Shown one piece after another: positions 10,590 through 22,329 of a DNA stretch of 64,000 bases. Numbering within the stretch: the first letter of the stretch is position 1; each line of letters opens with the position of its first letter. Below the pieces are notes generated by a model. That model made no database searches. It had not been told where the DNA came from and saw only the letters and a program-made list of their open reading frames with translations. Source of the stretch: Cyathus striatus (taxonomy: Eukaryota > Basidiomycota > Agaricomycetes > Agaricales > Nidulariaceae); contig JAOVFP010000017.1 in assembly GCA_025738555.1 (NCBI GenBank), positions 1,612,001-1,676,000 on the forward strand. The letters are read 5' to 3'. A program made the position numbers and the translations under genes.

Positions 10590-13569
10590 GATATCGAACC
10601 CTCCCAGTAACGGTTTTGCTCGTTTTATGCTATTGCAATGTGGGGGCGAGGATATGGATTGATAGCTGGTTGTTTGTACCTTATGAAAGAAGAAAAGAGC
10701 AGGATAGGGTGTATATGGATTGTCACAGGGTATGTAGTCGATCGTTCAAACCTCCAAAGGTTGTCTAAAGGCACATTCGTAACTGACTGACTACATACAG
10801 ATCGAAGCTCGTCCGCATTCATACAACTCCATAGCGAACAATGTCGTACGAGCGTATATCCACTCACGGTGCAGTCGTCTACGGGGTTATACTTTGAAAG
10901 AAGCAACATTCTTGTGACAGTCAGCGGGATATCCAACCATGAGGAACTAAACAACGGAACAACTACCAATGCAATTCTGCTCTCAACTTCATACATTTTC
11001 CATCCATTTTCCCTGAGGCATCGAAACTTTTCGACGCGGTAGCTCTCATACAGATCGCAGAGCATTTCGCTAAGAACCGTCCTCGACGAAGTCTCGTGTT
11101 CTGGTTTGGAAACGATGGGGAGGGCGGGGAGAGTGCTCGTTCGTGAGTATAACCGTATTGTCTCATCTCAGATATTTGACTCCTTGAACAGATTCTTGAA
11201 GCACCTGTGATCAAATACGACAGACACGTTCATAAGCTTAACTTCAGGAATCTCTTCTAGGTACGGTTCTTCCTCCACCCATCCTATCCACTCTCATAAC
11301 GTTAAACGTACATTGCAGAGTTCCAACGATAACGCTAATCTCCTCCCCTAGGTCCTAGGGAACTTCGTGGCGTATGTCCTGCGTAACCTCTCTACCACCG
11401 CGTATGATATGTATTTAGGGGCATGCGCGGTCTCGAGCTCTCGTTGCCCTAGTCGTATTATGTCCAAGGGACGATGCATGATTCGATACCCTCCATCGAC
11501 CTACCTAGGCGTGTTTTGTGGAATATGATTGAGGTTACGAAGCCCTTTGTTAGTATTCTGGCTGATAGCGAGATCGCTGAGAGGAAAGGGGACGAAGCTG
11601 TATTCTTCGACCGTACGTTCTCCTTCCTATCCATATAACCATTATCCTATGATGTACATTATAGTTTTCTCAATCACCCTCGTCAACCAACTGTTGTGAT
11701 TTTGAGTGTTTGATTTAAAGTGTGAATGAGAACTTGAGATTGCTAGTGCCTCATACAGAGGACTTATATACATAATAGACAAGTAACTACTATTTTCTAG
11801 TGTATGCTACTATAATCTACCAAATCCTATTCCAGATACTACCATAATCTTCCTGTATGTTCCAACATGTACTACTACATTCTCCAATGATCCCCTACCC
11901 TCTCGCTTACATAACGCGTGACTAATCCGCTAGATATCAAGGTGCCGGCTGAAATCCCAACACCAACTCCGAACCCCTTTCACAATCAACATCGTCTTCC
12001 TTGCGCTTGGGCTCCTGCTCCTCCTGCTCGCTGCAATCAAATACTTTACGAAACACGAAGATCGGGTTGACCGTGGTGCTTCGTCTCATCATCACCGGAA
12101 TAGTCATTCAGTGTCCCCGAGGAGAAGGGGTCGTGAACGTTCAACTCATGATGAGATTCGGAAGAGGGTGACTCGAAAGTTGAATATCGCGTCAATGCTG
12201 TTCAAGTTTTTGGTTGCGGTTGTGAGTGCTATGGGTACACAGGGGTTGCTGGTGCTGGGTTCGTAATGCTGAATCCATGCGTACGCCACTTTCTTCTCTA
12301 TCAAACCAAGTTCTAACCGTTATCGCAGGCATACTACGCATCAACCCACTGTCACTCTCATCTCCGCCAGCTCACTGTGCCTCCTCACTACGTCCTTCAT
12401 CCTCCGCTTCCCACCTAGCCCTATGGGAAAGAAGCAAAAATACACCGTCCCCATGTACACCCTCACTTGGGTCGTACTACTTCTCTTTACCATCTGCCCG
12501 TGACTACATCTCGCAACATACATATTTACAATATGGAACATTCTATTATTCACAGCCTGTCTAATTGGATACATCGAGCTCGCGATTCTAGCTCGGCACG
12601 AGAGAAGTAGGGAGGGCAAAGGGGACAGGGTTGTACGATTCGAAGAGGCCCTGGATGATATCGACGAAGATATAGCTGTCGATACTGGGTCGGCGTTTGA
12701 GCGAGAGAGAGGGGGGGAGAGGGAGGATGTAATGGGGCGGATGCCTTTGATTGTTCGTTCTGCGCTTGCTCATCGGAAGGAGCATAGGGAGGAGGGGGTG
12801 GGTGGGTTGTGGATTTTGCAGGTGCTGTTGGTTGTTCCTGTGCCTGTGTTTTTAGTCCGGCAGTTAGTTGGGCTGGTGCTCCCAGGGGATAATCCTATGA
12901 TTCGTGCGTGGTCCTTGTTCCTTCTTAGGGCAACGCTGATGTTGTGTATATAGTGTATGCAAGTGTTAGCTGTATCGCTCTCCTTACACTCCCCGTTGCT
13001 CCGTTCGGCTTGAAATACACCGTGAGGTACTGTGTGTTGCTGGGCTCGCATGCGCACTTAGTACAGCGTACCTCTATATTGCGTTTCCGTTTCCGCCTGA
13101 GACACCTAGGGCGTTACATTGGTACGGCGTATCGTGCTCGATGACACTTGTCAACCCCTCCAGACGTCACTGATGGCCCCATTGTACGTTAATCGTGCAG
13201 TCAGCCATCTGCTGACTACGATGGGCAACGAAGTCCACTGTTCAAATAGCACATATATCTGGGGGGGTCTTATACCTTCGCATGGCGGAAGTAGTTCAGA
13301 GCCATGGGTAGGTGTTAGGGTTAACAAGGTGAACAATACAGCTGTTCGTTTTGCATTGCAGGGGAGGGTACGAGATCGTGTTGGATCGATTTTGCGAGGG
13401 ATGTTGATGCTTTTAATGTCCTTGATTCCGACGTTGGTGCTGTCCAGGAGGGTATTAGAAAGATAGAGCTGTGGGTCGGATATCTGGTCGGTTCGTGCTT
13501 GATGTTTCGTTTGCTGCGGGGAGGTTGGAGGGATGACCTACGATCAATCTAATAAAGCTTGAACATTGA
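10590..13569 (+). pseudogene. P-0: FXNA/PFF1-like M28 membrane protein, pseudogene
   Basis: Homology runs through the whole family layout. An N-terminal membrane segment (VLLVLCYCNVGARIWIDSW) is followed by the lumenal peptidase-like region (RPHSYNSIANNVVRAYI; IAEHFAKNRPRRSLVF; FLKHL-type stretch). Further exons around YDMYLG-type residues precede TM segments near 11.95-12.3 kb (LLLLLLAAIKYFTKHEDRVD), the NPYV|AYYAS intron boundary, and C-terminal TM helices (LWILQVLLVVPVPVF). The acidic loop before these carries a dileucine-like ending. A 1-bp indel near 11005 shifts the frame in the peptidase region, and a solo LTR (11692-11962) interrupts the first TM exon. The M28 zinc motifs are not recognisable. 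It is closest to P-6 at 55134-57304. This is a non-functional member of the array. Confidence 0.75.
11692..11962. mobile_element. Solo LTR (271 bp) inside P-0
   Basis: The insertion begins TGTTGTGATT and ends ATCCCAACA, the TG...CA ends of an LTR. It is flanked by CCAAC at 11687-11691 and 11963-11967, a 5-bp target duplication. P-6 at about 55360 reads straight through the site (GTCAACCAACTCCGAACC), so it gives the empty allele. No internal retrotransposon sequence remains. Confidence 0.88.
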
Positions 13570-14090
13570 ACGCTGGTTAACAGCTTTTTTTCGTTTACGG
13601 GCTATAATTTAACGATTCTTCGACTTCCAGGATGAGATATTAAGACAATTTATGCGCTTCCTTTTGCGTGCAAGTCTATTACCGCACGCACGATTTAAAC
13701 TTGTGGAGTAGATATACCCCGTACACGTATATGTACCTCTTCATATGTAGCCTCGTTAAGTTCGAGTGTAGTTTAGCCGTACAGTGTTTGTGGGGTTAAT
13801 GATTATACCAACCCACACATATACTCCTGCAGAGTTAGAGGACGAGACAGCTGATGCGGCATGTACCAGATAGAAAGGTCTCCATGTAGCAACTACAACC
13901 TGTCGACGGTCCTTGAGATGACATAACAATGATTCGCTTCCATGCTTAAATTAACGGCCAATCGACTGTGATTATACTACAGCATACAAGGCTAATCGAT
14001 TAAGCTAGACCGGCGTAGCCTCATGCCATCGATCTGTCAGGTATGTACCACGATGCATGGCGATTGAAGCGACTGTGTTATATTTACAAT
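13570..14090. other. Spacer downstream of P-0
   Basis: No gene. The sequence is homologous to 57305-57950 downstream of P-6 (for example TACCCCGTACACGTATATGT and CACACATATACTCCTGCAGA), showing that 10.6-14.1 kb and 55.1-57.9 kb are one duplicated block. The P-6 version has an extra segment of about 90 bp near 57717-57808. Confidence 0.7.
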
Positions 14091-14092
14091 TA

Positions 14093-16649
14093 CAGTAGAA
14101 CGCCTCATAACCCATACCCCTCCGGAGGTAGCCCAGGCTATGGCTTATTAGGAGTTATGGGGTAGGTGGACCTTGGAAATTTTCGAGGAGATATGACCGC
14201 TTTATTATAATTTATGATACTTTACTATGTCAGTAATACTGTAAAGTAAGTTGTTAAGTACGAGTGAAATAAAAGTCTCTTTCAAGGATTTGAATTGATC
14301 ATGTCGAACCTGTCGGGCAAATGAACCCAGAATTGCCTCTACTTTAAGCCCAATGGGACTTTCATTTGCGTCAATGTAATCACCAATCATTGACACTGCT
14401 TTCAAAACATCGTCGTAACTTGGAACTTCCACAGCGGGTTGGTCATCACCAACTTCATCACTTCCATCAGCATTATTCTCGCGCGCCTCTACAGCTTCCA
14501 TGACAGCGTCAAAAATATCCTTGTCAGTCGTTCCATCAATTTCAGACAACTCCCCAATAGGATTGAGCAACGAGTTGATACTCATCAGATTGTTTTTTTG
14601 CAGTATTCCCCGGTCCAAAAGACTGTCAAGAGTGTTCATTAACTCCTGCTCAGCATGAAGAATAGGATTGGTGGATGTCTCGTGGAGAAGGCTAGATACT
14701 GGGATAGAAGGCTGAGTGGTAGGGCGAGAGCTTCCTGTCAAGGGTAAGATGCCAGCCTTCCTCCAACAGTTTCTAACCGTAGTTGCATCCACTTCTTTCC
14801 AGGCTTCATCTGCAATCCGCATTGCCTGCAACTGGTTTATGTCGTATATCATTGTGGGAGACTTCCCTTGATCATAACGATCAACTGCACGCCGGATGAA
14901 ATGCGCTCTATAATGAGCCTTAAAGCATTGGATAATTCCTTGATCATTGGGCTGAACATGTGCAGTAAGATTGGGTTCGAAGTTCTCAATGCGAATGTTT
15001 TTCAGATTCGGGGCAATATGACCAGAAAAATTGTCCTGAAATAGCAGAATTTTCCGTTTTTGGGAGTCAAGGTTCAAGTCCCAGTCGTGAATCCACTCTT
15101 GGTATATTTGAGTTGTCATCCAGGCCTTTGCATTATTCCTATAGTTAAAGCCAAGTTGCAAACCAGTCTTCTTATTGAATGCACGCAGTTTCCGAGCTTT
15201 ACCGATGATGAGAGGTGGAAGCTTCTCTGAACCGTCTGCATTAGCTGTTAATGCATAGGTGAGCCGTACTTTCTTTCCTTTTACTCCAGAGTGCTGTGCG
15301 TCACTTAATCCTTGGTCAGGAACCATTCTACATATGCTTGCTATCAGTCCCATGCACTACACTACAAAGAGAATAAGCATGGTACGTACCCGTAAAAGAG
15401 GCCTGTCTCGTCCATATTGAAGATATCGCAAAGTTCATATCCAGAGTCGGATATTATCTTTTGAACACGTTCTCTCTCCTTTTCCACACTTTCTGGTGAC
15501 ACTGAAGCTGCTTCACTGTGACACTTGAATGATTTCAAGCCCATTCGCTGCTTGAAGCTGCGTAGCCATCCGGTACTCAACTGGAGTCGATCTTCTTCAG
15601 GAACATTGCGCAGATCTGCAAAGCTTTTCCATTTTTCTCGCAGAATATCGCCATTTATCAACAAGTGATCGCCCATAGCCTTCGACACCCATAGCTCCAT
15701 CATCTCAGTTATTTCTGGATGTTCAGTTTGTCGAAGTCGCTTTCGTTTTCTCTTGCTGGTGCTGCTCTGTGCCGCCCATTGATCCCTCCACTTCATTTCA
15801 CCTTGCACCCAAGAACTGACCAGCGGCTGTTTTATGTTTAGATTGGGGTATATGGGCATAAAGTGCTTTGCTGTCGCTGTTTGATTCTTTCCATTTGCAT
15901 GATACCAATCCAGAATCTCAATGCGCTGCTCGAGAGTTGCTGTCTCCTTTTTGGTGAACTCTGGGACTTTTGGTACTGGCTTAACTTTCTGTTCTGTTGA
16001 CTTTAGCTTCTTATCTGGGCCTTTTTTGCAATGATTAACTCTGGTTTCTGGATGAACATGGTAGGATGTTACATACGTTTACGCTTATTACCAGCCAGTA
16101 ACCCTACACCTGAAGCAATATCCTTCAACTTCTTTACTATCTCCTTCCCCTTCTCATCCAGTTTTGCCACTGCCTGCTCACAGTTGGATGATGTCTCCAA
16201 AGTCTCAATGACGTGGTGCTCATCAACAAGATTTCCTTCGTGGTCTAGCCATTGCTCTTCAGTGGATGTAATAGACTTCTGATCAGCAAGTTGTGCTTGA
16301 ATATCTTCTTTCTTCCTCTTTATCTTCTTTTCCAAGGTAGTCAGTCCTTTTCTGAGCACATCAAGCAGAGTATGGGGAGCCATAAAGGAGGTGTAATTCA
16401 CTACATTGTTGAAAAATGTAATTAGTATTGCACTAATGTGGCACTCAGGGCAATAAATTAGTATATTGACTACCATATATATCTACTAAACCTATGGGAT
16501 TTTTTCGGCCAAGGGGTATGGGTATGGGGTATGGGTAAATTATGGGTTTTTCACTAAAATCCCCGCCTCCCGACTTGGGAGTCATGAAATGCCATGGGAT
16601 ATAAGGAGTTATGGGTTTTCTCGGGTATGGGTTAGGAGGCGTTCTACTG
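14093..16649 (-). mobile_element. Complete pogo-like DNA transposon
   Basis: The ends are CAGTAGAACGCCT at 14093 and the complement AGGCGTTCTACTG ending at 16649. The inverted similarity extends through the repeated GGGTATGGG-type subterminal motifs. TA flanks lie at 14091-14092 and 16650-16651. Sister sequences at about 57920, 24670 and 32677 read CAATTAGT(A)GTGAAA without the insertion, so the TA duplication is confirmed against empty sites. CAGT ends and TA duplication are characteristic of the pogo/Tigger branch of Tc1/mariner. The element carries one apparently intact three-exon transposase gene. Confidence 0.93.
14205..16383 (-). CDS. pogo-like DDE transposase (spliced, 684 aa, apparently intact)
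   Basis: Cuts and pastes the surrounding element. The model has three exons: 16383-16077, 16014-15390 and 15327-14205, with two 62-nt introns (GTATGT...CAG; GTACGT...TAG). The exon sum is 2055 nt, an exact multiple of three, and both junctions keep frame. Residues 1-102 are coiled-coil-like (MAPHTLLDVLRKGL, KKIKRKKEDIQ). Next come a psq/CENP-B-type helix-turn-helix region (ETATLEQRIEILDWYHANG; LREKWKSFADL; GWLRSFKQRMGLKS) and the DDE_1 catalytic domain with Asp304 (MDETGLFYG), Asp409 (FQDNFSGH) and Asp439 (QPNDQG). That makes a DD29D-type triad with no missing acid. No frameshift or stop was found. The start is the first ATG of the coiled-coil exon; the N-terminal exon is the least certain part. 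Confidence 0.85.
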
Positions 16650-16744
16650 TAGTAATGAAATCTAAGAGAGCGCCCATGATTGAAGTAATAATGATTAGAT
16701 CGTCGAGATAGTCGATGTAATGACATAATTAGTACCTTAGATCA

Positions 16745-18859
16745 ACTTGTAGTTTTACAATGGCAGGCGTTGTTCTGTGTTGGCTGTGAGTTGGGTGGGC
16801 CTAATGTGGGAGAGAAACGTCACTAGGTTGTCGTCGTGGTTGACGTTGACGACAGCAACGTTCCCGATAGCCCGAACGACGATCAATAAGTATCGTGGGA
16901 AGTCGTGTTGAAGTCCCGCTTGGTGTACCGTGTGCGTGATATACGTACTTACTATGATCCGCCAAGCTTATTCCACACAACAACTCACATTCATTTGTCA
17001 ACTCCCTCTCCTTTCCACCGTAACCTCTTTACCACCTTGTATGATGTGTACGCAACACGTATGGAAGGCCTAAGTGGATCACCCTAGGCGTGTACTGGAG
17101 AATGTGGTTGCTATTGCAAAGACCGGTGTCTGTGTTCTTTCCGATGGCGAAACTACTGCGAGGAAGAGAGGGGAGTGGTAGTGCAATCTGGGTCTTGACC
17201 GTACGTTCTCCTTCTCGGCACCATCTCTCGTCTAATCTTCTGTTTTAGTATTCTCATCCCTCCTTGTTGTCAACCAGCTTCGAATTCTTTTCTGCTCCAA
17301 AGTACTTTACGAGGGACGTGAATCGGGGTGCTGACACGAGGCGAGAAGATGAATCTCTTGAACGTTCTGCCATACAATGATAGGATGCTTGGCGTGCTCA
17401 ACAGCGTATGAGTGCATCTCAATTATACGGTGACGGCTGCGACCACCATGGGCGTGCAAGGGCTGATTGTTTCGTAGATCGAAATCCACACGTACGCCCC
17501 TCTCTCCTTACTCAGTCGAACCAAGTTGAGCCTAACCCTCCTCGTAAGCACAACTATGTTTCGCCTACTCTTTCCTTCATCTGCTCCAGCACCCTCTTCC
17601 TCATCTCCCTCGTCATCGTCCTCCGCTTAAACCACTCCCTTGTCGTCACATCCGATGCAATGATGCGTACAGCTAAATTCTCACCTAGCTTCTACTTGCC
17701 CTCATTACCATCTGATACAGCTGCGCATTCCAACATACACGTTTACCTGGCACCATATGGAATATGCTGCTGTTCACAGCATGCCTGGTGAAATCAAGGA
17801 GGGGATACATCGAGCTTGCTATCCCGGATCGGCACGCATTAGAGAGGGGCAGGAGAGGGGCTCAGTTCCACGAAGCCTTGGAGGATATCGACCAAGATGA
17901 TGTTACGATTATTGCGTGGCTGGATCCAAGTCTAACAGGGAGATGGCGGAAGCGACGGAGCACACTCCCTTAATCCTCCGCTTGGTGCTTGTTATAGAAC
18001 CGATGAGAAGGGAGAGGGTTTGTGCGGGTTGTGGATCTTGCACATCCTGTGGCTTTGATTGGAAGGATAGCTGAGACGTATTATGGATGGTAAGGGGCTC
18101 GGAGGGAAATTCTATCTGTCGTATGCCTTACGTTTCCTTGCTGAGTTACGCTAATACTACCTCGTATATAGCAGTGTTAGCTGTATCGCACTCCTCATTC
18201 CCCCCCTTGCACCATTCACCTGAAAACGGCACCTGGGGTATTGTACGTTGCAGGAGTCGCATGTGTACTTGGCACCACGTACCTTTGTATCATGTTCTTG
18301 TTTTGACCCGGGGCACCTGTGAGGATTTTGTGGTGCAGCGCGTTGTGCTTGATAGCTCAGATAGCCTATGTACGCCTCCCAATAACAACAGTTCGACCCT
18401 CAGGACCACTGTACGACAATCACTTGGTCATTACTCCCTTCTACGATTAGTAACGAGGTTCGCTGCTCAGGTATCAACTGCACCTCGGAAGGACGAACAG
18501 CTTCAGTTATTGTGATGAATGTAATTAGCGGAAAAGCTAAGTGGTATGAATGTGCATTATGCGCTATGGGGGAGGATACAAAGGCGCGTTAGGATGAGTT
18601 TGGAAGGAGTGTTAAGGCTTTCTATCTGCTTGGATGGTATTGGTGTCAGTGACAAACCTGAAAGGATTAACGAAATCGAGCTTTGGAGTACAACTTCTGG
18701 GCGTTTGTGGTTAATGTAGGTGTCGGTGGATATCAATCAAGTACAAGGATGGGGCTCTTTACATGGGGAGCGGGTAGTTACAATGGGGGCTACTACAAGT
18801 GTTACATTAGAAAAGCTTTCAGAAGTGAGTTCAGACCCAGGCATACTATATCCAATTGA
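16745..18859 (+). pseudogene. P-0b: C-terminal two-thirds of a protease-like membrane protein, pseudogene
   Basis: A second, diverged protease-like copy that starts mid-gene. The first recognisable exon reads TLYDVYATRMEGL, matching YDMYATRVQGLE of the better copies. The membrane-protein middle part follows with stops, and then the C-terminal domain GVLRLSICLDGIGVSDKPER, INEIELW, GGYQSSTRMGLFTWGAGS and GGYYKCYIRKAFRSE. The stop is at 18857-18859. Multiple frameshifts and stops break it. The same truncated type recurs at 24780-26763, 32790-34353 and 63209-64000, so it was truncated before the unit was amplified. Its 3' end converges on NACHT-B. Confidence 0.7.
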
Positions 18860-19098
18860 TATCTCTTGATCAGAGAAATCGGTGTATGTAAGTAGTATAT
18901 AAGTACTCGTGCTCATGAATGACACTGAATGCCAACCCACAGTGCGATGATCTATAGTGATCAGTTAATTATTATTGCATAAAAATTCCGGAGGTGTGGC
19001 TGGCGCCTTTACCTCGTTCCAACAATTTCAATTCGAAGTTTCTCAAACATTGTCTGTAAATTAAAAGTAAATATTTCGCAAGCTTTCAAAGTAATCAT

Positions 19099-21728
19099 TT
19101 ACCGACCTAATCGAATCTTGCTGCTACTGGCCACCACTTGGTCACCACTAGAATACCTCTTTCGCTTTTCTCTCGCCTGCAGCTGATTTCTTCTAGTCGT
19201 ACTATCTTGTATTATATTTTCCACTGCCATGATTGATGGCCTGCCATCCACATTGAGCTCAGATGTGCCTTGCAAGTTAGACACATCTCCTTCGGGCTCA
19301 TCGTAGATATACGATTCGGATGTACCGGAGGAAGCGTCATCATCACTAGTTCCATCCAAAGGTTCCCAGTTGGGCTGAATGTAGTCATCATATCTTTGCA
19401 GACATTCATCACTGTCGCATTTCTGTATCTCCATGAGTTTTAAGTATCTAATGAGTAAAAATTCACACACCATTATGAACTCATTTATATACATCTCTAA
19501 CTTCTCCGTTCTTGGTTTTTGAAGCCCGAGTTTTTCCATGGCATTCATGAAGGTTATACGATTGGCTTTTATATATTGACCAAGATCTTTGAAGGGTATA
19601 GCTGACTTGGTGAGGAGATGCTTAAATATATGGAAATATAGTTCTATGGGAAGATTTCTACACGTAGAAATAAGTGTTATGATTTTATACTCAATGGCAA
19701 TATGAACGTACAAATGATTTATTTCCGATATCCATTTCATTAAATATTCGATTAGTCTGGAATGATGCATGCATTTTTCTTGATAATGCACATGAGTAAT
19801 ATAAATACTCTCCACCGAGCTTTCGTCACCCAATCCAAGACAACAGGACCCATCATCGTATAGCTGAAACATCCAGTTATACATGGCCATTACAAAATCA
19901 CTCTCATCATTCATCATCAGGCAAGATGACTCATATGAGCGAACTAGGCTATCAAAGTAGTCACCCTCATGTTTGTTAGCTTGTATTTCAACATCAAAGT
20001 CAAAAGAACCACATAAATCTCCGGTAGGCTAGACAATAGAATAAATTAAAAGTTAATTCAAACCAAATGTAGCCTAGCTCACCGGATCGCTACAAACAAG
20101 TGTAACAAACAACGTTGCATCTCCGATATAAATCAATTGATGCCACCACTTCCCATTTTGTGTATCGTGGCGGAGTGCATTAATAAAGCAGTCAGGTCCA
20201 AATTCATTCATAATGACATTAACCCAGTGAGAAACTGATGTCATAGTATCAGCGAGATAGTCAAAGACACAGTCCACACATAGCAGTTTCAATGTATCTG
20301 TTTTCTCAATCGGAGAATTCAAATGAATATGTGACATACACTCTTTAGCCATATAGCCATTTCTGTAAGATGGGTCAATATAAAATTCACCAGCCCTTGA
20401 TTCATTACTTAAAAAGTCAGTGAATGATGCATGGAAATATTCGAGTTCCTCAAATAAATACTTGGGAACTTTTATTAATGAATGTAAATCCACTAGTAGA
20501 GTTCTAATTTTTGAAATTGACATCCTCAAAAATCTTGACATAAATTCTATTCCCCCTTCCTTATCATAAGGAAATGGGAACATAGTGAAGAGAATAGGGG
20601 ATATTTCCTCATATTTGACTTCAGCTGACTTGAGAATAAATGTGTATAAAGCATCAATGTCTGCATAAGGATTTCCTGTTTGAGAATCATCAATATCCAA
20701 AATTCTCTCCAATTGTTGTATAGGATCTCTTCTATAATTATCAATATACTTTATGACTGTGGCTGGGTATATAAATTGACCTGAAGCTTTTGCAATGAGT
20801 TTCATAATTTGCCATTCTTCAGGCCATTGAGTGAAAATGGAAATATCATGAATTTTCTTGATCTCATCAAACTTCTCTCTTAGAAATAGTTCAATATCTT
20901 GGTCAGGCTTAAACCGCTCATCCAGTTCTAGCACAGTACAATAGTTGGATACATCCATTCTTTTGAATGTGGTCCGAATTTCGAGCTCTGGCCGACTGAA
21001 AATAAGAAAGCGCAATAGAATTTTAGATCGACTCATGTTATTCACAATGCTGTGTATGATATTACACTGCACTTTTGGATCTTGACATTCATCCAAGCCA
21101 TCAATAATCATGCATCTAGCTTTATCATTATTACTCTTTTGCAAGTAGTTCTCGAATGGATCCACAATAAGTTTTTGAATTTGAAACTCCAATGATTTTG
21201 AAAAAATCTGAGGATCGTCTTCAACGGTGTCAGAAATTTGCTTTTTAGTTTCACGAATATATGTTGCAAGTTGGTACGCAAGCGTTGGTACCAGTGGGTC
21301 CATGATATTTCTCGTGCTCGAATTGCGCGAAAACGCAAAGAATCCACATAGTATATCTTTCATATCTTCTTGTTCTGCAACAGACCGAGATATTGCGGAC
21401 TTTCCAGCACCAGCTGGTCCATAGATCCACTCAATTTTTTTATCCATGTTGCTGTCATTTCTAACCCAGTCGACAATTTCTTGTTGAACCTTTTCACGTG
21501 TGCGTGGATGGCACTTAGGTTGATCAAATGACTCTTTGGAGTTATGCAATGCGCCTGTAGCTATGTGTTTCTGAAGTATATTGAACCCTGATGTGTGAAC
21601 CCATGACGTAGTGTATCGATATTAACCGTATGTTTAAACTCACCAATATTGAAACCTGCGTGATACTGATGTTCCACTTGAACAAGATTATCAATCCTAA
21701 AGCCTTGGGCCCCCTCGAATGATGGCAT
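19099..21728 (-). CDS. NACHT-B: intact NACHT STAND ATPase with unassigned C-terminal region
   Basis: Predicted signal-transduction NTPase of the fungal NLR-like class. Exons are 21728-21644, 21587-20083 and 20028-19099; the introns (56 and 54 nt, GTGAG...CAG and GTGAGC...TAG) restore frame and give about 839 aa. The first intron joins FNI to GFNILQKHIATGALHNSKES, giving the classic motif up to PKCHPRTR. Walker A GPAGAGKS is at residues 85-92 and Walker B CMIIDGLDE at 187-195, with the sensor-like FLIFSRPELEI after it. The N-terminus before the P-loop is only about 80 aa, with no obvious effector domain. The C-terminal 300 aa has QLYDDGSCCLGLG, a leucine-rich helical part with RNLPIELYFHIFKHLL, an acidic stretch and a basic KRKR end. 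A 49-nt optional intron after LGR could add about 26 residues. ATG context is ATAACGATG. No stops. Confidence 0.88.
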
Positions 21729-21833
21729 CGTTATATAATAGAATGGTATTGGGTGCACCTTGCGGTATCGCGATAGTTATAGTACAGATGGTGGGAGGTT
21801 GGAAAGGGAACGATCATCATGAGACTCCCCCGC

Positions 21834-21841
21834 TATATATA
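21834..21841 (-). promoter_or_regulatory. TATA box of NACHT-B
   Basis: TATATATA 106 bp upstream of the ATG at 21728. Position and context (GGTATATATAGCG on the minus strand) are conserved in copies C-F. Confidence 0.65.
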
Positions 21842-22329
21842 CCAATGCCATCCATAACATCATATAAGCAACAAGGTCCATCCAATCTCCGCTCGGTATT
21901 TAAAATTGGAGCTATGAGAAACTGTTCGAGTTCGGCCCGGTCACTGTGGCAGCAGAATGCCAAACAGGGTACATGTGTAAAATCGCTCAAGGCATATGTA
22001 CGGCCTTATCGCAACAATATTCACCAAACCTTTCAGCTCGTTTACTTCTAAGTATTCCATTTATGTTTAAAAAATAAATGCATTCGAACTTCGAAGTCAT
22101 GGAAATGAAAAATGTTGTATGCTATCATGAAGACGCACAGCGGCCAACTTCTATTACCCAACCACTAATACTGTTAATAAGTGAAGTGATCTATCGATGT
22201 GCCAGGCTCGAGTGAAGCTTCATTGCAGGCTGTGCAGCTCGCTAACAAGTCACATGTTGTTTTTTATTTGGTTCGAATGGTGATACAAAATATAACTGGC
22301 TAAGGGAAGCGAGCCTAACTGCTGCGGTG
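21842..22329. promoter_or_regulatory. Divergent promoter region between NACHT-B and P-1a
   Basis: No gene. It is conserved in units 1-5. Two blocks stand out: one around TTCGAACTTCGAAG...CATGGAAATGAAAAATG (about 22085-22110), and one from GTGATCTATCGATGTGCCAG (22186) to ACAAGTCACATG (22256) and GGTTCGAATGGT (about 22270). Conservation in all spacers between the divergent genes suggests promoter or 5' UTR function for the plus-strand gene. This is inference from repeat comparison only. Confidence 0.45.

Noticed and set aside
19560..19720. F-box domain in the NACHT C-terminal region (LPIELYFHIFKHL)
   Set aside because: Only the first helix pattern resembles an F-box; the following residues do not continue it.
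21561..21758. Longer NACHT N-termini beginning upstream of MPSFEG
   Set aside because: The apparent upstream starts are GTG or TTG codons. MPSFEG (or its variant) is the only conserved ATG, with A at -3.
21740..21825. Upstream ORF (MMIVPFPTSHHL...) before the NACHT-B start
   Set aside because: The frame is not conserved in copy C, and its ATG lies only about 15 bp from the TATA box, probably upstream of transcription start.
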